This document shows positions 8,343 to 16,745 of a DNA stretch of 64,000 nucleotides, piece after piece. Below the pieces are notes generated by a model. It was not told the origin of the DNA. It saw only the letters and a list, made by a program, of their open reading frames with translations, and did no database searches. The translations under genes were made by a program, and so were the position numbers. Source of the stretch: Caulobacter segnis (GTDB lineage: Bacteria; Pseudomonadota; Alphaproteobacteria; Caulobacterales; Caulobacteraceae); assembly GCF_029543125.1 (NCBI RefSeq), contig NZ_JARQWW010000004.1, forward strand, positions 376,501 to 440,500, read 5' to 3'. The stretch's first letter is position 1. Each line of letters opens with the position of its first letter.

Positions 8343-9211
8343 CAGGCGGCGAACTCCTCGGCGCGATAGCCCTGGAAGTAGAGCATCGCGGTCAGATCGG
8401 CGTGGTCCACGCGGGCGTCCGCCTGGGCGGCGACCACAGGCTTGGCGCGATAGGCGACGCCGAGACCCGCGGCCTCGATCATCGCCAGATCGTTGGCCCC
8501 GTCGCCGATGGCGAGGGCGGCTTCCGGGGTCAGACCAAGAGCAGCGGCTTCTTCCTGGAGAGCGGCCAGCTTGGCCTCGCGTCCCAGGATCGGCTCGCCC
8601 ACCAGACCGGACAGGACGTCGCCGTCCTCCAGCAGGGTGTTGGCCCGGTTGTCGTGGAAGCCGGCGGCGGCGGCCACCCGGCTGGTGAAGAAGGTGAAGC
8701 CGCCGGACACCAGCACGCAGCGCGCGCCATGGGCGGCCATGGTCTTCACAAGCACCTCGGCTCCGGGGTTCAGGCGCACCCGCTCGTCGAAACAGGTCTG
8801 CAGGGCCGAACGGTTCAAACCCTTCAGGCGGCTGACCCGCTCGCGCAGGGCGCCTTCAAAGGCCAGCTCGCCGCGCATGGCGCGCTCGGTGATCTCGGCG
8901 ATCTCCGCCTTCACGCCGGCATAGTCGGCCAGTTCGTCGATGCACTCGCAGCCGATGATGGTGGAGTCCATGTCGGCCACCAGCAGGCGCTTGCGGCGTC
9001 CTTCGGCCGGTTGCACGCAGACATCGACCGGCAGACCAGCCAAGGCCGCTTCCGCAGCGGCGCGGAGCTCTGCGCGGCCGCCTTCGATGGCGATGTCAAA
9101 AGCCTCCGCCCCGAGCCTGACGGCCTGGTCCGTGCGGGCGATCCCGCGCAATGCGTCGAGACCCGCCGCGAGTGCGGAAGGATCGGAGCTGACGATGGTG
9201 AGGCTGAGCAT
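8342..9211 (-). CDS. serB: Phosphoserine phosphatase SerB
   Basis: 289 residues from ATG 9211; the frame runs 12 codons further upstream without a ribosome site. An N-terminal ~75-residue regulatory region precedes the HAD catalytic domain. The nucleophile motif DMDST is at 80-84, then IIGCECIDELADYAG, the RMRGEL-like ERAMRGELAFEGALRERV substrate loop, SGGFT, and GDGANDLAMI. It makes L-serine from phosphoserine, the last step of serine synthesis, in the cytosol. It is the first gene of a two-gene operon with the HAD hydrolase. Confidence 0.95.
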   Translation of the reverse strand: MLSLTIVSSDPSALAAGLDALRGIARTDQAVRLGAEAFDIAIEGGRAELRAAAEAALAGLPVDVCVQPAEGRRKRLLVADMDSTIIGCECIDELADYAGVKAEIAEITERAMRGELAFEGALRERVSRLKGLNRSALQTCFDERVRLNPGAEVLVKTMAAHGARCVLVSGGFTFFTSRVAAAAGFHDNRANTLLEDGDVLSGLVGEPILGREAKLAALQEEAAALGLTPEAALAIGDGANDLAMIEAAGLGVAYRAKPVVAAQADARVDHADLTAMLYFQGYRAEEFAA

Positions 9212-9251
9212 GACGCGGCGGCTATTGGACCTTGGCCCCCACGTCAACCCG

Positions 9252-9650
9252 TCAGTCCTTGGGTGCGGCCACCGCCATGCACCGTTTCGTCAGCGCCATG
9301 CCCCGGCTCTTGAACCTCGGGTCCTTTGGGCCGACACCTTTAAAGGCGTCCAGATTGTAGCCAAGCCCCGCTCGGTACATCTCCGCCGCCGACTTTCCCT
9401 GAGCCGCCCCTTCCGCGAAAGCAGCGTCGAGAAGCGGCGCCCCGGCCGCGCTCATCAGTCGGAACATCGACTGCGCCATTTCAGCGTCGTCGCCCTTGAA
9501 CATCTCAGGAAAGCGAGCCGCCATCTCGTTGGCGGTCAGCAGGAAAACGGCGCACCCCGTCCGTTCTTCCAGAGAAGCGGGCGACTGGGCTGCCGCGAGG
9601 GATGGGACCGAGACGAGGAGCGTTGCGGCGAGGGCGGCGATACGCGACAT
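9252..9650 (-). CDS. Small exported protein of unknown function
   Basis: 132 residues from ATG 9650, which has AGGAGAC directly upstream; the longer open frame overlaps miaA and is not used. A clear signal peptide ([22 protein letters not shown]) would release a ~110-residue alpha-helical periplasmic protein with two cysteines (in ERTGCAVF and TKRCMAVA) that could form a disulfide. I do not recognise the family. It is divergent from miaA and lies 40 bases upstream of serB on the same strand, so it could share a transcript with it. Confidence 0.7.
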   Translation of the reverse strand: MSRIAALAATLLVSVPSLAAAQSPASLEERTGCAVFLLTANEMAARFPEMFKGDDAEMAQSMFRLMSAAGAPLLDAAFAEGAAQGKSAAEMYRAGLGYNLDAFKGVGPKDPRFKSRGMALTKRCMAVAAPKD

Positions 9651-9714
9651 GATGTCTCCTGAAATCCTTGGAGCTCCGCGGACGGCCGAACACCACCCGC
9701 GATTGACGACCCGC

Positions 9715-10626
9715 ATGATCACACTCATCGCTGGCCCCACCGCAAGCGGCAAATCGGCCCTGGCCTTGAGGTTGGCGAAGGAAGCCGGCGCGGAGATCAT
9801 CAACGCCGACTCCATGCAGATCTATGACGGCCTGCGCGTCTTGACCGCCGGCCCGCCGCCGGAGGAGACCGCCCAGGCGCCGCACCATCTGTTCGGCGTG
9901 GTCGATGCGGCCCAGAGCTGGTCCGTCGGCCGGTGGCTGGAGGCCGCGCTCGAGACCCTGTCCGATATCGAGGCGCGGGGACGCACCGCCGTGGTGGTCG
10001 GCGGCACGGGCCTCTACTTCCGCGCCCTCACCCAGGGCCTGGCCGACGTGCCGCCGGTGCCCGAGGCCGCGCGTGACGCCGCGGGCCAGCACTTCGACAC
10101 CATCGGCGAGGCGGCGTTCCGCGAACTGCTGCGCCCGCTGGACCCCGAAGCCGAGACCCGGATCGAGTCCGGCGACCGCCAGCGTCTCGTCCGCGCCTAC
10201 GCCGTGGCGAGCAGCACCGGTCGAGCGCTTTCGGACTGGCAAGCCGACACCGTCCCGCCGATCTCGCCAGACGCTTGGCGAGGCGTCGTGCTGGAGCCGG
10301 ATCGCGAGGCGCTCTACGCTCGCTGCGACCTGCGGCTAGGGAAGATGATCAAGGACGGCGCCCTGGACGAAGTGCGCGCCATGGAGGCCCGAGGGCTCGA
10401 TCCTGCCCTGCCGGCGCTGAAAGCGGTCGGTTATCGCGAGCTGGCCGCTCATGTCAGGGGGGAAATCTCCCTTTCCGACGCCCTGGCCGCCGCCCAGATG
10501 GAGACGAGGCGCTACGCCAAGCGGCAATTGACCTGGTTCCGCAACCAGACCCCGGACTGGATACGCATCGACGCTGTCACGCAGAACGACCAATGGGGGC
10601 AGTTTATTGCGCGCATGGGCGCTTGA
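9715..10626 (+). CDS. miaA: tRNA dimethylallyltransferase MiaA
   Basis: 303 residues from ATG 9715. The P-loop GPTASGKS is at 7-14, followed by [24 protein letters not shown] and the C-terminal [14 protein letters not shown], all diagnostic of MiaA. It adds a dimethylallyl group to A37 of tRNAs reading UNN codons. The start was chosen because the family begins immediately before the P-loop strand (MITLIAGPT); the upstream part of the open frame overlaps the divergent gene. The ilvBN leader region begins right after its stop. Confidence 0.95.
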   Translation: MITLIAGPTASGKSALALRLAKEAGAEIINADSMQIYDGLRVLTAGPPPEETAQAPHHLFGVVDAAQSWSVGRWLEAALETLSDIEARGRTAVVVGGTGLYFRALTQGLADVPPVPEAARDAAGQHFDTIGEAAFRELLRPLDPEAETRIESGDRQRLVRAYAVASSTGRALSDWQADTVPPISPDAWRGVVLEPDREALYARCDLRLGKMIKDGALDEVRAMEARGLDPALPALKAVGYRELAAHVRGEISLSDALAAAQMETRRYAKRQLTWFRNQTPDWIRIDAVTQNDQWGQFIARMGA

Positions 10627-10678
10627 CGCCCATTAAAGGGCATGGCATTCCTCGCTCGTGGATTTGGAGCAACAACTC

Positions 10679-10726
10679 GTGCGCGACCTGAAGATCGTAC
10701 TTACAAGGCGACCGACAGCGGCGTGA
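10679..10726 (+). CDS. Candidate ilvBN leader peptide (attenuation)
   Basis: A 15-codon frame starts at GTG 10679, with GGAG at 10666-10669 nine bases upstream, and ends at TGA 10724. The peptide reads MRDLKIVLTRRPTAA. It contains consecutive Ile-Val-Leu codons (10694-10702), followed by Thr and later Ala codons, the products or relatives of the pathway run by the downstream ilvBN. A GTG at 10658 is an alternative start in the same frame. This is what a ribosome-mediated attenuator leader looks like. The coding call is inferred from codon content, ribosome site and position. Confidence 0.6.
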   Translation: MRDLKIVLTRRPTAA

Positions 10727-10735
10727 CCCCTCAAA

Positions 10736-10760
10736 AGGTCGCGACGAAGTAGGTCGCGCG
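10736..10760 (+). promoter_or_regulatory. Alternative stem segments of the ilvBN attenuator
   Basis: The leader-peptide segment CGCGACCT (10682-10689) is complementary to AGGTCGCG at 10736-10743 and again at 10751-10758. The first copy can also pair with the second (10740-10745 with 10753-10758). Mutually exclusive pairings of this kind, placed between a leader peptide and a terminator, are the usual switch of an attenuator. Folding was judged by eye. Confidence 0.5.
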
Positions 10761-10765
10761 CACAA

Positions 10766-10790
10766 GGGCCCCTCTGGGGCCTTTTTCTTT
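10766..10790 (+). terminator. ilvBN attenuator terminator
   Basis: A GGCCCC-TCT-GGGGCC stem-loop (10767-10781) is followed by TTTTTCTTTTT. It lies between the leader peptide and ilvB, 38 bases before the ilvB start, so it is an intrinsic terminator inside the operon leader. Confidence 0.8.
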
Positions 10791-10827
10791 TTCCCGATCC
10801 CCCAGCCCAGTTTCCTCGGACCGCACC

Positions 10828-12636
10828 ATGACCGCCCAGACGCTGCAAACCGCCAAACCGGCCGCCCCGACCGACCGCTCCATGACCGGCGCCGAGATCG
10901 TGGTCCGCGCCCTGGTCGATCAGGGGGTCACGACGCTGTTCGGCTATCCGGGCGGCGCGGTCCTGCCGATCTATGACGCCCTGTTCCATGAATCGCGCCT
11001 GCAGCACGTTCTGGTCCGCCATGAACAGGGCGCGACCCATGCGGCCGAGGGCTACGCCCGCTCTTCCGGCAAGCCGGGCGTCTGCCTGGTCACCTCGGGC
11101 CCGGGCGCGACCAACGCCGTCACCGGCATCCTGGACGCCCTGATGGACTCCATCCCCATGGTCGTCATCACCGGCCAGGTCCCGACACACCTGATCGGCA
11201 CCGACGCCTTCCAGGAAGCGGACACGGTCGGCATCACCCGCTCGATCACCAAGCACAACTATCTGGTCAAGAACGCCGCCGAACTGCCGCGCGTGATCCA
11301 CGAGGCCTTCACCATCGCCACCACCGGCCGCCCCGGCCCGGTGCTGATCGACATTCCCAAGGACGTCCAGTTCGCCCGCGCCGACTATTACGGCCCGGAA
11401 GAGGTCGAGCCCGTCCACGGCTATGAGCCGCGCGTCCGCGCCGAGGCCGGCCGCATCGCCGAGGCGGTCCGCATGATCGCCGGCGCCCGCCGCCCTATCC
11501 TCTACACCGGCGGCGGCGTCATCAATTCCGGTCCCAAGGCCAGCGCCCTGCTGCGCGAGTTCGCCGCCATCACCGGCGCGCCGGTCACCTCGACCCTGAT
11601 GGGTTTGGGCGCCTTCCCGGCCAGCGACCCGGCCTGGCTGGGCATGGTCGGCATGCACGGGACCTACGAGTCCAACAACGCCATGCACGACTGCGACGTG
11701 ATGATCTGCGTCGGCGCGCGCTTCGACGACCGGGTCACCGGGCGGCTGGACGCCTTCTCCCCCGGCTCGAAGAAAATCCACATCGATATCGACCCGTCCT
11801 CGATCAACAAGAACGTCCGCGTCGACATCCCGGTCATCGGCGACTGCGGCGCGGTGCTGGAAGACATGATCGCCGCCTGGAAGGCCGGCGGCCACGAAGC
11901 CAATCGCGGCCCGCTGGACGACTGGTGGCGTCAGATCGACGGCTGGCGCGCCCGCCAGTGCCTGCGCTACCGCGCGTCGGAGACCACCATCAAGCCGCAA
12001 CAGGCCGTCGAGCGTCTGTACGAACTGACCAAGAGCCGCAACGTCCGCATCACCACCGAGGTCGGCCAGCATCAGATGTGGGCCGCCCAGTACTTCCGCT
12101 TCCAGGAGCCGAACCGCTGGATGACGTCGGGCGGCGCCGGGACCATGGGCTACGGCCTCCCGGCCGCCATCGGCGTGCAGATGGCCTTCCCGGACGACCT
12201 GGTCATCGACATCGCGGGCGAAGCCTCGATCCAGATGTGCATCCAGGAGATGTCCACGGCGATCCAATACGGCACGCCGGTGAAGATCTTCGTCCTGAAC
12301 AACGAATGGATGGGCATGGTCCGCCAGTGGCAGCAGCTGCTGCACGGCGAGCGCTACAGCCACTCCTATTCCGACAGCCTGCCCGACTTTGTGAAGCTGG
12401 CCGAGGCCTATGGCGCCACCGGCATCCGGGTCGACGATCCGGCCGAACTGGACGCCGCCATCCAGCGGATGATCGACACCGCCGGGCCTGTCATCGTCGA
12501 CTGCCGCGTCGAGAAGCACGAGAACTGCCTGCCCATGATCCCCTCGGGCAAGGCGCACAATGAAATGATCCTGCCCGACGACGCTGACCTGGACATCACC
12601 AAGGTCATCGACGAAGCCGGCCGGCGTCTGGTTTAA
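10828..12636 (+). CDS. ilvB: Acetolactate synthase large subunit IlvB
   Basis: 602 residues. ThDP-dependent acetohydroxyacid synthase: the catalytic glutamate lies in [15 protein letters not shown], followed by the FAD/central domain and the C-terminal ThDP domain with [18 protein letters not shown] and [10 protein letters not shown]. The usual GDGS of the ThDP motif reads GEAS here, as I remember for other alphaproteobacterial IlvB proteins. It catalyses the first common step of valine, leucine and isoleucine synthesis from pyruvate or 2-ketobutyrate. ilvN follows after 8 bases. Expression is probably controlled by the attenuator just upstream. Confidence 0.97.
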   Translation: MTAQTLQTAKPAAPTDRSMTGAEIVVRALVDQGVTTLFGYPGGAVLPIYDALFHESRLQHVLVRHEQGATHAAEGYARSSGKPGVCLVTSGPGATNAVTGILDALMDSIPMVVITGQVPTHLIGTDAFQEADTVGITRSITKHNYLVKNAAELPRVIHEAFTIATTGRPGPVLIDIPKDVQFARADYYGPEEVEPVHGYEPRVRAEAGRIAEAVRMIAGARRPILYTGGGVINSGPKASALLREFAAITGAPVTSTLMGLGAFPASDPAWLGMVGMHGTYESNNAMHDCDVMICVGARFDDRVTGRLDAFSPGSKKIHIDIDPSSINKNVRVDIPVIGDCGAVLEDMIAAWKAGGHEANRGPLDDWWRQIDGWRARQCLRYRASETTIKPQQAVERLYELTKSRNVRITTEVGQHQMWAAQYFRFQEPNRWMTSGGAGTMGYGLPAAIGVQMAFPDDLVIDIAGEASIQMCIQEMSTAIQYGTPVKIFVLNNEWMGMVRQWQQLLHGERYSHSYSDSLPDFVKLAEAYGATGIRVDDPAELDAAIQRMIDTAGPVIVDCRVEKHENCLPMIPSGKAHNEMILPDDADLDITKVIDEAGRRLV

Positions 12637-12644
12637 GAGGCCAC

Positions 12645-13196
12645 ATGCCCAGCGACCTTACGCCCGCCTCCGCCTACGACCTCGTGACCGCCGACGCGTC
12701 GGAATACACCGCCACCTTCGCCCTGCTCGTGGACAACGAGCCGGGGGTGCTGCATCGCGTGGTCGGGCTGTTCGCGGCCCGGGGCTACAACATCGAAAGC
12801 CTCACCGTCGCCGAGACGGACCGCAAGGCGCACACCAGCCGCATCACCGTGGTGACCCGCGGCACGCGCCACGTGATCGAGCAGATCGAACAGCAGCTGA
12901 AGAAGGTCGTCGCCGTTCGCCGCGTCCATGACGTGACCCGCGATCCCAACGGCGTCGAGCGCGAGCTGGCCCTGGTCAAGGTGCGCGGCGTGGGGCCGGA
13001 ACGGGTGGAGGCGCTGCGCGTCTCCGACATCTTCCGCGCCAAGGTCATCGACACCACCGCCGAGTCCTTCGTCTTCGAACTGACCGGCGCCCCGACCAAG
13101 ATCGACAGCTTCGTGGAGCTGATGCGTCCTCTGGGCCTGGTCGAACTTTCCCGCACCGGCGTGCTCTCCATCGAGCGCGGCGCCGAGGGGATGTAG
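12645..13196 (+). CDS. ilvN: Acetolactate synthase small (regulatory) subunit IlvN
   Basis: 183 residues. An N-terminal ACT domain (ATFALLVDNEPGVLHRVVGLF, then GYNIESLTV) is followed by the C-terminal ALS_ss_C domain. The ACT domain binds valine and confers feedback inhibition on the IlvB catalytic subunit. About 20 residues precede the ACT domain. It lies 8 bases behind ilvB in the same operon, and the next gene follows after 5 bases. Confidence 0.95.
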   Translation: MPSDLTPASAYDLVTADASEYTATFALLVDNEPGVLHRVVGLFAARGYNIESLTVAETDRKAHTSRITVVTRGTRHVIEQIEQQLKKVVAVRRVHDVTRDPNGVERELALVKVRGVGPERVEALRVSDIFRAKVIDTTAESFVFELTGAPTKIDSFVELMRPLGLVELSRTGVLSIERGAEGM

Positions 13197-13201
13197 CCGC
13201 C

Positions 13202-13951
13202 ATGAGCCTGACAGCAGCCGCCCTCGCGCTTCTGCTTCAGGCCCAGGCCGCGCCCGCGCCAGATCCGAAGGACTGGTGGTCCGCCAGGGTCGAACGCCCT
13301 TCACCAGACCGCGAACCGTTGGCCGGCCGCCGCCTGGCAGAAGGCGCGAGCTTGCCCGCCGTCGACAACGGCGTGGAGCCGCTGCTGTATCGACTGTGGG
13401 GCCTGCAGCCGCTTCAGAACCAGATTCTCGAACGTGACGAGATGGTCGTTGAGCTTTGGCGCAGGCCGTCTCGGCGTGTCGAGCAGACCGTCATCCGTGT
13501 CACTGTCCGTCGCGACGGACACGCCTTCGTCCAGGCCCGCGCCGGACTGGGCTGTTGTTCGCCGGAGATCGGCCGCCGTGTGGACGTGGATGCGCAGCTG
13601 GCGTCGACCGAACCGTTCCGCGCCCTTCCCTCCCTGCCGTCTTGGGACTCGCCGCGCCGGGTCGTGGTCCTCGACGGCCAGGGATCGGTGTCGAGCATCT
13701 GCCTGGACGGCACCTCCTGGGACGTCACTCTGGTGACCACGCGAAAGGTCCGGCACCTGCGCCGCGCGTGCGACTCTGCCGAGATCGGCCAGATCGCCGA
13801 CATCCTGACGCCGCTGGTTTCCGCCGCCCTGGGGCGCGATCCGCGAATCGACGTGCTGTTTCCCAACGCCGCCGATTTCTCGGCCGAGCGCCGCGCCTAT
13901 GACGCCGTGATCGCGGGGGGCGGACGACTGGAGGCGGCCAAGACCCCCTAA
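13202..13951 (+). CDS. Hypothetical, probably exported protein
   Basis: 249 residues, not recognised. The first ~20 residues (MSLTAAALALLLQAQAAPAP) are hydrophobic enough for a short signal peptide ending in Ala-x-Ala. The body contains a CC pair (GLGCCSPEIG) and two further cysteines (SSICLDG, RRACDSAE) that may form disulfides. It starts 5 bases after ilvN and so may ride on the ilvBN transcript, although nothing in it suggests amino-acid metabolism. Its stop TAA lies inside the CCCCCTAAGGGGG hairpin at the boundary with the tmRNA gene. Confidence 0.7.
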   Translation: MSLTAAALALLLQAQAAPAPDPKDWWSARVERPSPDREPLAGRRLAEGASLPAVDNGVEPLLYRLWGLQPLQNQILERDEMVVELWRRPSRRVEQTVIRVTVRRDGHAFVQARAGLGCCSPEIGRRVDVDAQLASTEPFRALPSLPSWDSPRRVVVLDGQGSVSSICLDGTSWDVTLVTTRKVRHLRRACDSAEIGQIADILTPLVSAALGRDPRIDVLFPNAADFSAERRAYDAVIAGGGRLEAAKTP

Positions 13952-14282
13952 GGGGGTGCAATTCCAGCCGACGCACCCTATATTGAGAGGGTCCGGGTTC
14001 GCCCGGACTATGGAGATAAACGCGCACGTAATAAGCGGACTGGACCCGGGTGCGATTCCCGGCGGCTCCACCAAAACCTTCCGGAGTTATCGCCGGATGA
14101 TGCGGGGCCGATCAGCATCGACAGACGTGTAAAGGTGTATGCCTTCTCTCGGCATGGTTCCGCCGCATCGGGCCATTTTCTAAATGCGAACGATAACTTC
14201 GCTGAAGAAGTCCGCCTGGCTGCGTAAGCGCTAGGTTGATTTCGACCTTAAAGTCCTAGGGGTTCAGATCCCTAGGCGGGGC
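13952..14282 (+). ncRNA. ssrA: Permuted two-piece tmRNA (alphaproteobacterial ssrA)
   Basis: The acceptor half comes first: hairpins at 13954-13978 and ~13992-14008, a T-arm (CCGGG 14046-14050 with CCCGG 14058-14062), and the 3' end GGCTCCACCA finishing at 14073. A 30-base intervening segment follows. The coding half starts at GGGGCCG (14104-14110), which pairs with CGGCTCC (14063-14069) to form the tRNA-like acceptor stem, and contains the tag frame at 14186-14227 and a stem at 14255-14276. This permuted order is the known Caulobacter/alphaproteobacterial arrangement, processed into two RNAs. tmRNA with SmpB rescues stalled ribosomes and tags the nascent chain for proteolysis. The outer ends are estimates. 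Confidence 0.93.
14186..14227 (+). other. tmRNA proteolysis-tag reading frame
   Basis: From the resume codon GCG at 14186 to TAA at 14225-14227, the encoded tag is ANDNFAEEVRLAA. The alanine charged on the tRNA-like half is added before it. The start matches the Caulobacter tag (ANDNFAEE...), and the C-terminal LAA is the ClpX recognition end. The NDNFAEE portion is the part bound by SspB. Confidence 0.9.
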
Positions 14283-14284
14283 TC

Positions 14285-14312
14285 GGGGAGGGCCTGGCAA
14301 CAGAACCTCCCC
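14285..14312 (+). terminator. Hairpin at the 3' end of ssrA, possible terminator
   Basis: GGGGAGG (14285-14291) pairs with CCTCCCC (14306-14312). Only a weak pyrimidine-rich tail follows, so this may be either a terminator or a processing hairpin of the tmRNA precursor. Confidence 0.5.
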
Positions 14313-14428
14313 ACTTCCATTTCTTGCTGTCTCGAAACCGCCGACGCGCTTTTGCGAAAGCGGCCTTGCGCGCCCTTGCCGACGCGCTAGTTTCGCCGCT
14401 GCTTTCAACTTCTGTTCGTGATTTGAGA

Positions 14429-14905
14429 ATGGCCCAGGAAAAGCCGCCCGAAGACCTCATGCACTATGAGGCCATGGCCCAGGAGGCGCTGCGCGGCGTC
14501 ATCCGGTCCGCCATGGAGCGCGCCGCCCATCCGAGCGGCCTTCCCGGCCACCACCACTTCTACATCACCTTCAAGACCCGGGCTCCGGGCGTCGAGGGGC
14601 CGCAGGACCTGCTCGGCAAGTACCCGGACGAGATGACCATCGTCCTGCAGCACCAGTACTGGGACCTGGAGGTCACGCCCGAGCAGTTCTCGGTGACGCT
14701 GAAGTTTGGCGGCCAGCCCAAGAACCTGGTGATCCCCTACGCGGCGGTCACCCGCTTCTATGACCCGAGCGTGCAGTTCGTCCTGCAGTTCGAGGTGGAG
14801 GACGTGGCCGAGGAGCCCGCTCCCTCGCCCACCCCGCCGCCCCGCGCGGGCGGTGACGACGACGGCCCCAAGGTCGTCTCGCTGGACCAGTTCCGGAAGA
14901 AGTGA
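14429..14905 (+). CDS. sspB: SspB, ClpXP adaptor for ssrA-tagged proteins (alpha type)
   Basis: 158 residues from ATG 14429; the open frame runs 35 codons further upstream but that part is Arg/Ala-rich and lacks family features. The fold region (HFYITFKTRAPGV, DEMTIVLQHQYWDLEV, FSVTLKFGGQPKNLVIPYAA, FYDPSVQFVLQF) is the SspB domain of alphaproteobacteria. A Pro-rich linker and a short C-terminal VVSLDQFRKK tail follow; that tail is the ClpX-docking peptide in SspB proteins. SspB tethers ssrA-tagged proteins to ClpXP for degradation. It lies directly downstream of the tmRNA gene that makes the tag. Its last four bases overlap the next gene (GTGA). Confidence 0.9.
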   Translation: MAQEKPPEDLMHYEAMAQEALRGVIRSAMERAAHPSGLPGHHHFYITFKTRAPGVEGPQDLLGKYPDEMTIVLQHQYWDLEVTPEQFSVTLKFGGQPKNLVIPYAAVTRFYDPSVQFVLQFEVEDVAEEPAPSPTPPPRAGGDDDGPKVVSLDQFRKK

Positions 14906-15372
14906 GCGACGTCGCCTCGGACACGCCAGAGAGCCTGACCGACGAGGCGATCCTCGAGCGGTTCGAGCGCTCGACAAACCAGCCGTCCGGCTCAAGGACG
15001 GTCGGGTTCAAGCTTGTCCGCGTCAGCCAGGCCGAGCGCGAGGTCGAGGTCGGCTTCGACGCCCGCGCCGACCTGCTGTCCAACCCCATGGGCCAGGTTC
15101 AGGGCGGCTATGTCTGCGTCATGCTGGACGAGTGCATGTCGGTGGCGTGCCTCGTCACATCCGGCATGACCTGCGTGGCCCCGACGCTTGAGATGAAGAC
15201 CAGCTTCCTGCGCCCCGCCATGCCGGGTCAGCTTCGCGGGATCGGCCGGGTCGTCAAATGGGGCAGGACCATCGCCTTCACCGAGGGCGAGCTGTTCGAC
15301 GCCGAGGGCCGGCTGGTGGCCAAGGCGACAGGAACGGCCATGCCCACGCCCTTCGCGAAGTTCAGGAAGTAG
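14902..15372 (+). CDS. PaaI-type hotdog-fold acyl-CoA thioesterase
   Basis: 156 residues starting at GTG 14902, overlapping the sspB stop by four bases and so translationally coupled. The hotdog signature is seen as NPMGQVQGGYVCVMLDECM, followed by APTLEMKTSFLRPA and GRTIAFTEGELFDAEGRLVA. Members of the PaaI/YigI group hydrolyse aromatic or short acyl-CoA thioesters in the cytosol. The N-terminal ~30 residues are acidic and probably disordered. Coupling to sspB may be purely positional. Substrate unknown. Confidence 0.85.
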   Translation: MSDVASDTPESLTDEAILERFERSTNQPSGSRTVGFKLVRVSQAEREVEVGFDARADLLSNPMGQVQGGYVCVMLDECMSVACLVTSGMTCVAPTLEMKTSFLRPAMPGQLRGIGRVVKWGRTIAFTEGELFDAEGRLVAKATGTAMPTPFAKFRK

Positions 15373-15376
15373 GCGC

Positions 15377-16153
15377 ATGCGGGGTCTGGCGGGGGTCTTT
15401 CTGGCGTTCGCACTGGCCCTGCCCGGCCTCGTTTTTTCCAATCCGGCCTCCGCCGCCAGCCCTTTCGCCAACTGGGCCGCCGTGGTGGTCGCCGCCGACA
15501 ATGCGGCCCACGGCGGCGGCGTGACCGAAGCCTTCGACAACGCCCGCCGCGACGTCAGCGGCCGCTTGGCCGCCATGGGCTTCAATCCCGCCAACATCAG
15601 CCAGTTCTCGGTCCAGCCGGAGAAGTACGCCGCGCCCCGCCCGCAGAAGGCCGACCTGCGTGGGGTGTACGAACAGTTGAAGGCCACCGGCGGGACGGCC
15701 AAGGCCGGCTGCCTGCTCTACTTCACCTCCCATGGCGAGCCGCGCGGCATCACTTTCGGCGAGGGCCGCCTGTCCCCCGCCCTGCTGGCGGCGATGATCG
15801 AGGGAGCCTGCCCGGGGCGGCCCGTGATCGCGGTGATCTCGGCCTGTTTCTCTGGCGTGTTCATCGATCCGCTATCGGGACCGCAACGCATGGTGATGAC
15901 CGCCGCACGTCCCGACCGCGCATCCTTCGGCTGCGGCGAGAGCGACAAGTACCCCTATTTCGACGAGTGCTTCCTGCGCACCACCGAAACCGCCCGCGAC
16001 TTCGTCGCCCTGGCCAACGGAACCAAGGCCTGCGTCGCCGCCAAGGAGATCGAGACCAAGGCCGAACCGCCGTCCGAGCCCCAGGTCTGGATCGGCGGCG
16101 GCCTGCGTCCGATGCTGCCGCTCTACGCCTTCACCAAGCCCGCCAGCCCCTAG
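15377..16153 (+). CDS. Exported caspase-like protease, peptidase C13 (legumain) family
   Basis: 258 residues. A signal peptide ends near NPASAA (residues 22-27). The clan CD catalytic dyad is visible: H119 in YFTSHGEP after a hydrophobic strand, and C157 in VIAVISACFSG after another, the standard H-G spacer C-x-G layout. Bacterial C13 enzymes are poorly characterised; eukaryotic relatives cleave after Asn (legumain) or act as GPI transamidase. Here it would act in the periplasm. It lies 4 bases behind the thioesterase and ends convergent with the next gene. The role is unknown. Confidence 0.8.
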   Translation: MRGLAGVFLAFALALPGLVFSNPASAASPFANWAAVVVAADNAAHGGGVTEAFDNARRDVSGRLAAMGFNPANISQFSVQPEKYAAPRPQKADLRGVYEQLKATGGTAKAGCLLYFTSHGEPRGITFGEGRLSPALLAAMIEGACPGRPVIAVISACFSGVFIDPLSGPQRMVMTAARPDRASFGCGESDKYPYFDECFLRTTETARDFVALANGTKACVAAKEIETKAEPPSEPQVWIGGGLRPMLPLYAFTKPASP

Positions 16154-16158
16154 CGGGC

Positions 16159-16677
16159 CTACTTCTTCTTAAGCGTCATCTCGAAGATCGGGGTCCAGAC
16201 CTTGCCGTCGGGGCTGTAGCGGCCGGTCTCACGCCAGGTGTCGGCGGTGAATTCGGTAACGTACTCCACCTTGCCGCCATTGCCGACTGTCATGCCCCAG
16301 GTGAACCTGCCGGGCTCCACCGTCATCGGATGATCGCCGTACATCCCGGTCGAGAGATTGGTGCGGAAGCGATAGGCCTTGTCGCGCGGCGACCAGACGA
16401 TCACCCCCATGGCGTCATGCACCACGGCGTTGGGCGGGGTCGAACTCTTGTGCAGCCCTTCGACCAACAGAGCCGCGCCGCCTACCCGTTCGCTGACGAT
16501 CTCCTGCGAGATGAACGTCTGGCGGCCCGCTGCCGGCGTGCTCATCCAGCCCTGCCCCTCCCAGCGCCCCACCAGCGGCTTCAGCGGCGCTATGGCCTCA
16601 TGAGGCGTCGTCGGCTCGGCGGCCTGCGCCCCGGCGACGACGAAAAGCGAGAAGGCGGCGGCTGCAAAGTGGCGCAT
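16159..16677 (-). CDS. Exported DUF1579-like protein
   Basis: 172 residues from ATG 16677. The signal peptide MRHFAAAAFSLFVVAGAQAAE is followed by a lipocalin-like beta-rich domain with PLVGRWEGQGWM near the start and VIVWSPRDKAYRFRT in the middle, the pattern of DUF1579 proteins. Function is unknown; related folds bind small ligands. The open frame upstream of this start overlaps the AraC gene and is discarded. It lies 68 bases downstream of the AraC-type regulator on the same strand and may be co-transcribed. Confidence 0.7.
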   Translation of the reverse strand: MRHFAAAAFSLFVVAGAQAAEPTTPHEAIAPLKPLVGRWEGQGWMSTPAAGRQTFISQEIVSERVGGAALLVEGLHKSSTPPNAVVHDAMGVIVWSPRDKAYRFRTNLSTGMYGDHPMTVEPGRFTWGMTVGNGGKVEYVTEFTADTWRETGRYSPDGKVWTPIFEMTLKKK

Positions 16678-16745
16678 TGTAGTCTCCCCAGATCCGGCCC
16701 GGACCCTATGCGGCGAACGATCACCGATCTTGAAACTTTCGGCCA

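Noticed and set aside
10633..12558. A 641-codon open frame antisense to ilvB
   Set aside because: It mirrors ilvB exactly, has no recognisable domain and is a by-product of high GC codon bias. Similar long antisense frames at 379-1458, 17588-19315, 35154-36785, 41122-42612 and 53589-54869 were dropped for the same reason.
14041..14073. A tRNA-like 3' end with T-arm and CCA
   Set aside because: There is no anticodon arm upstream; it is the acceptor half of the permuted tmRNA, which pairs with 14104-14110.
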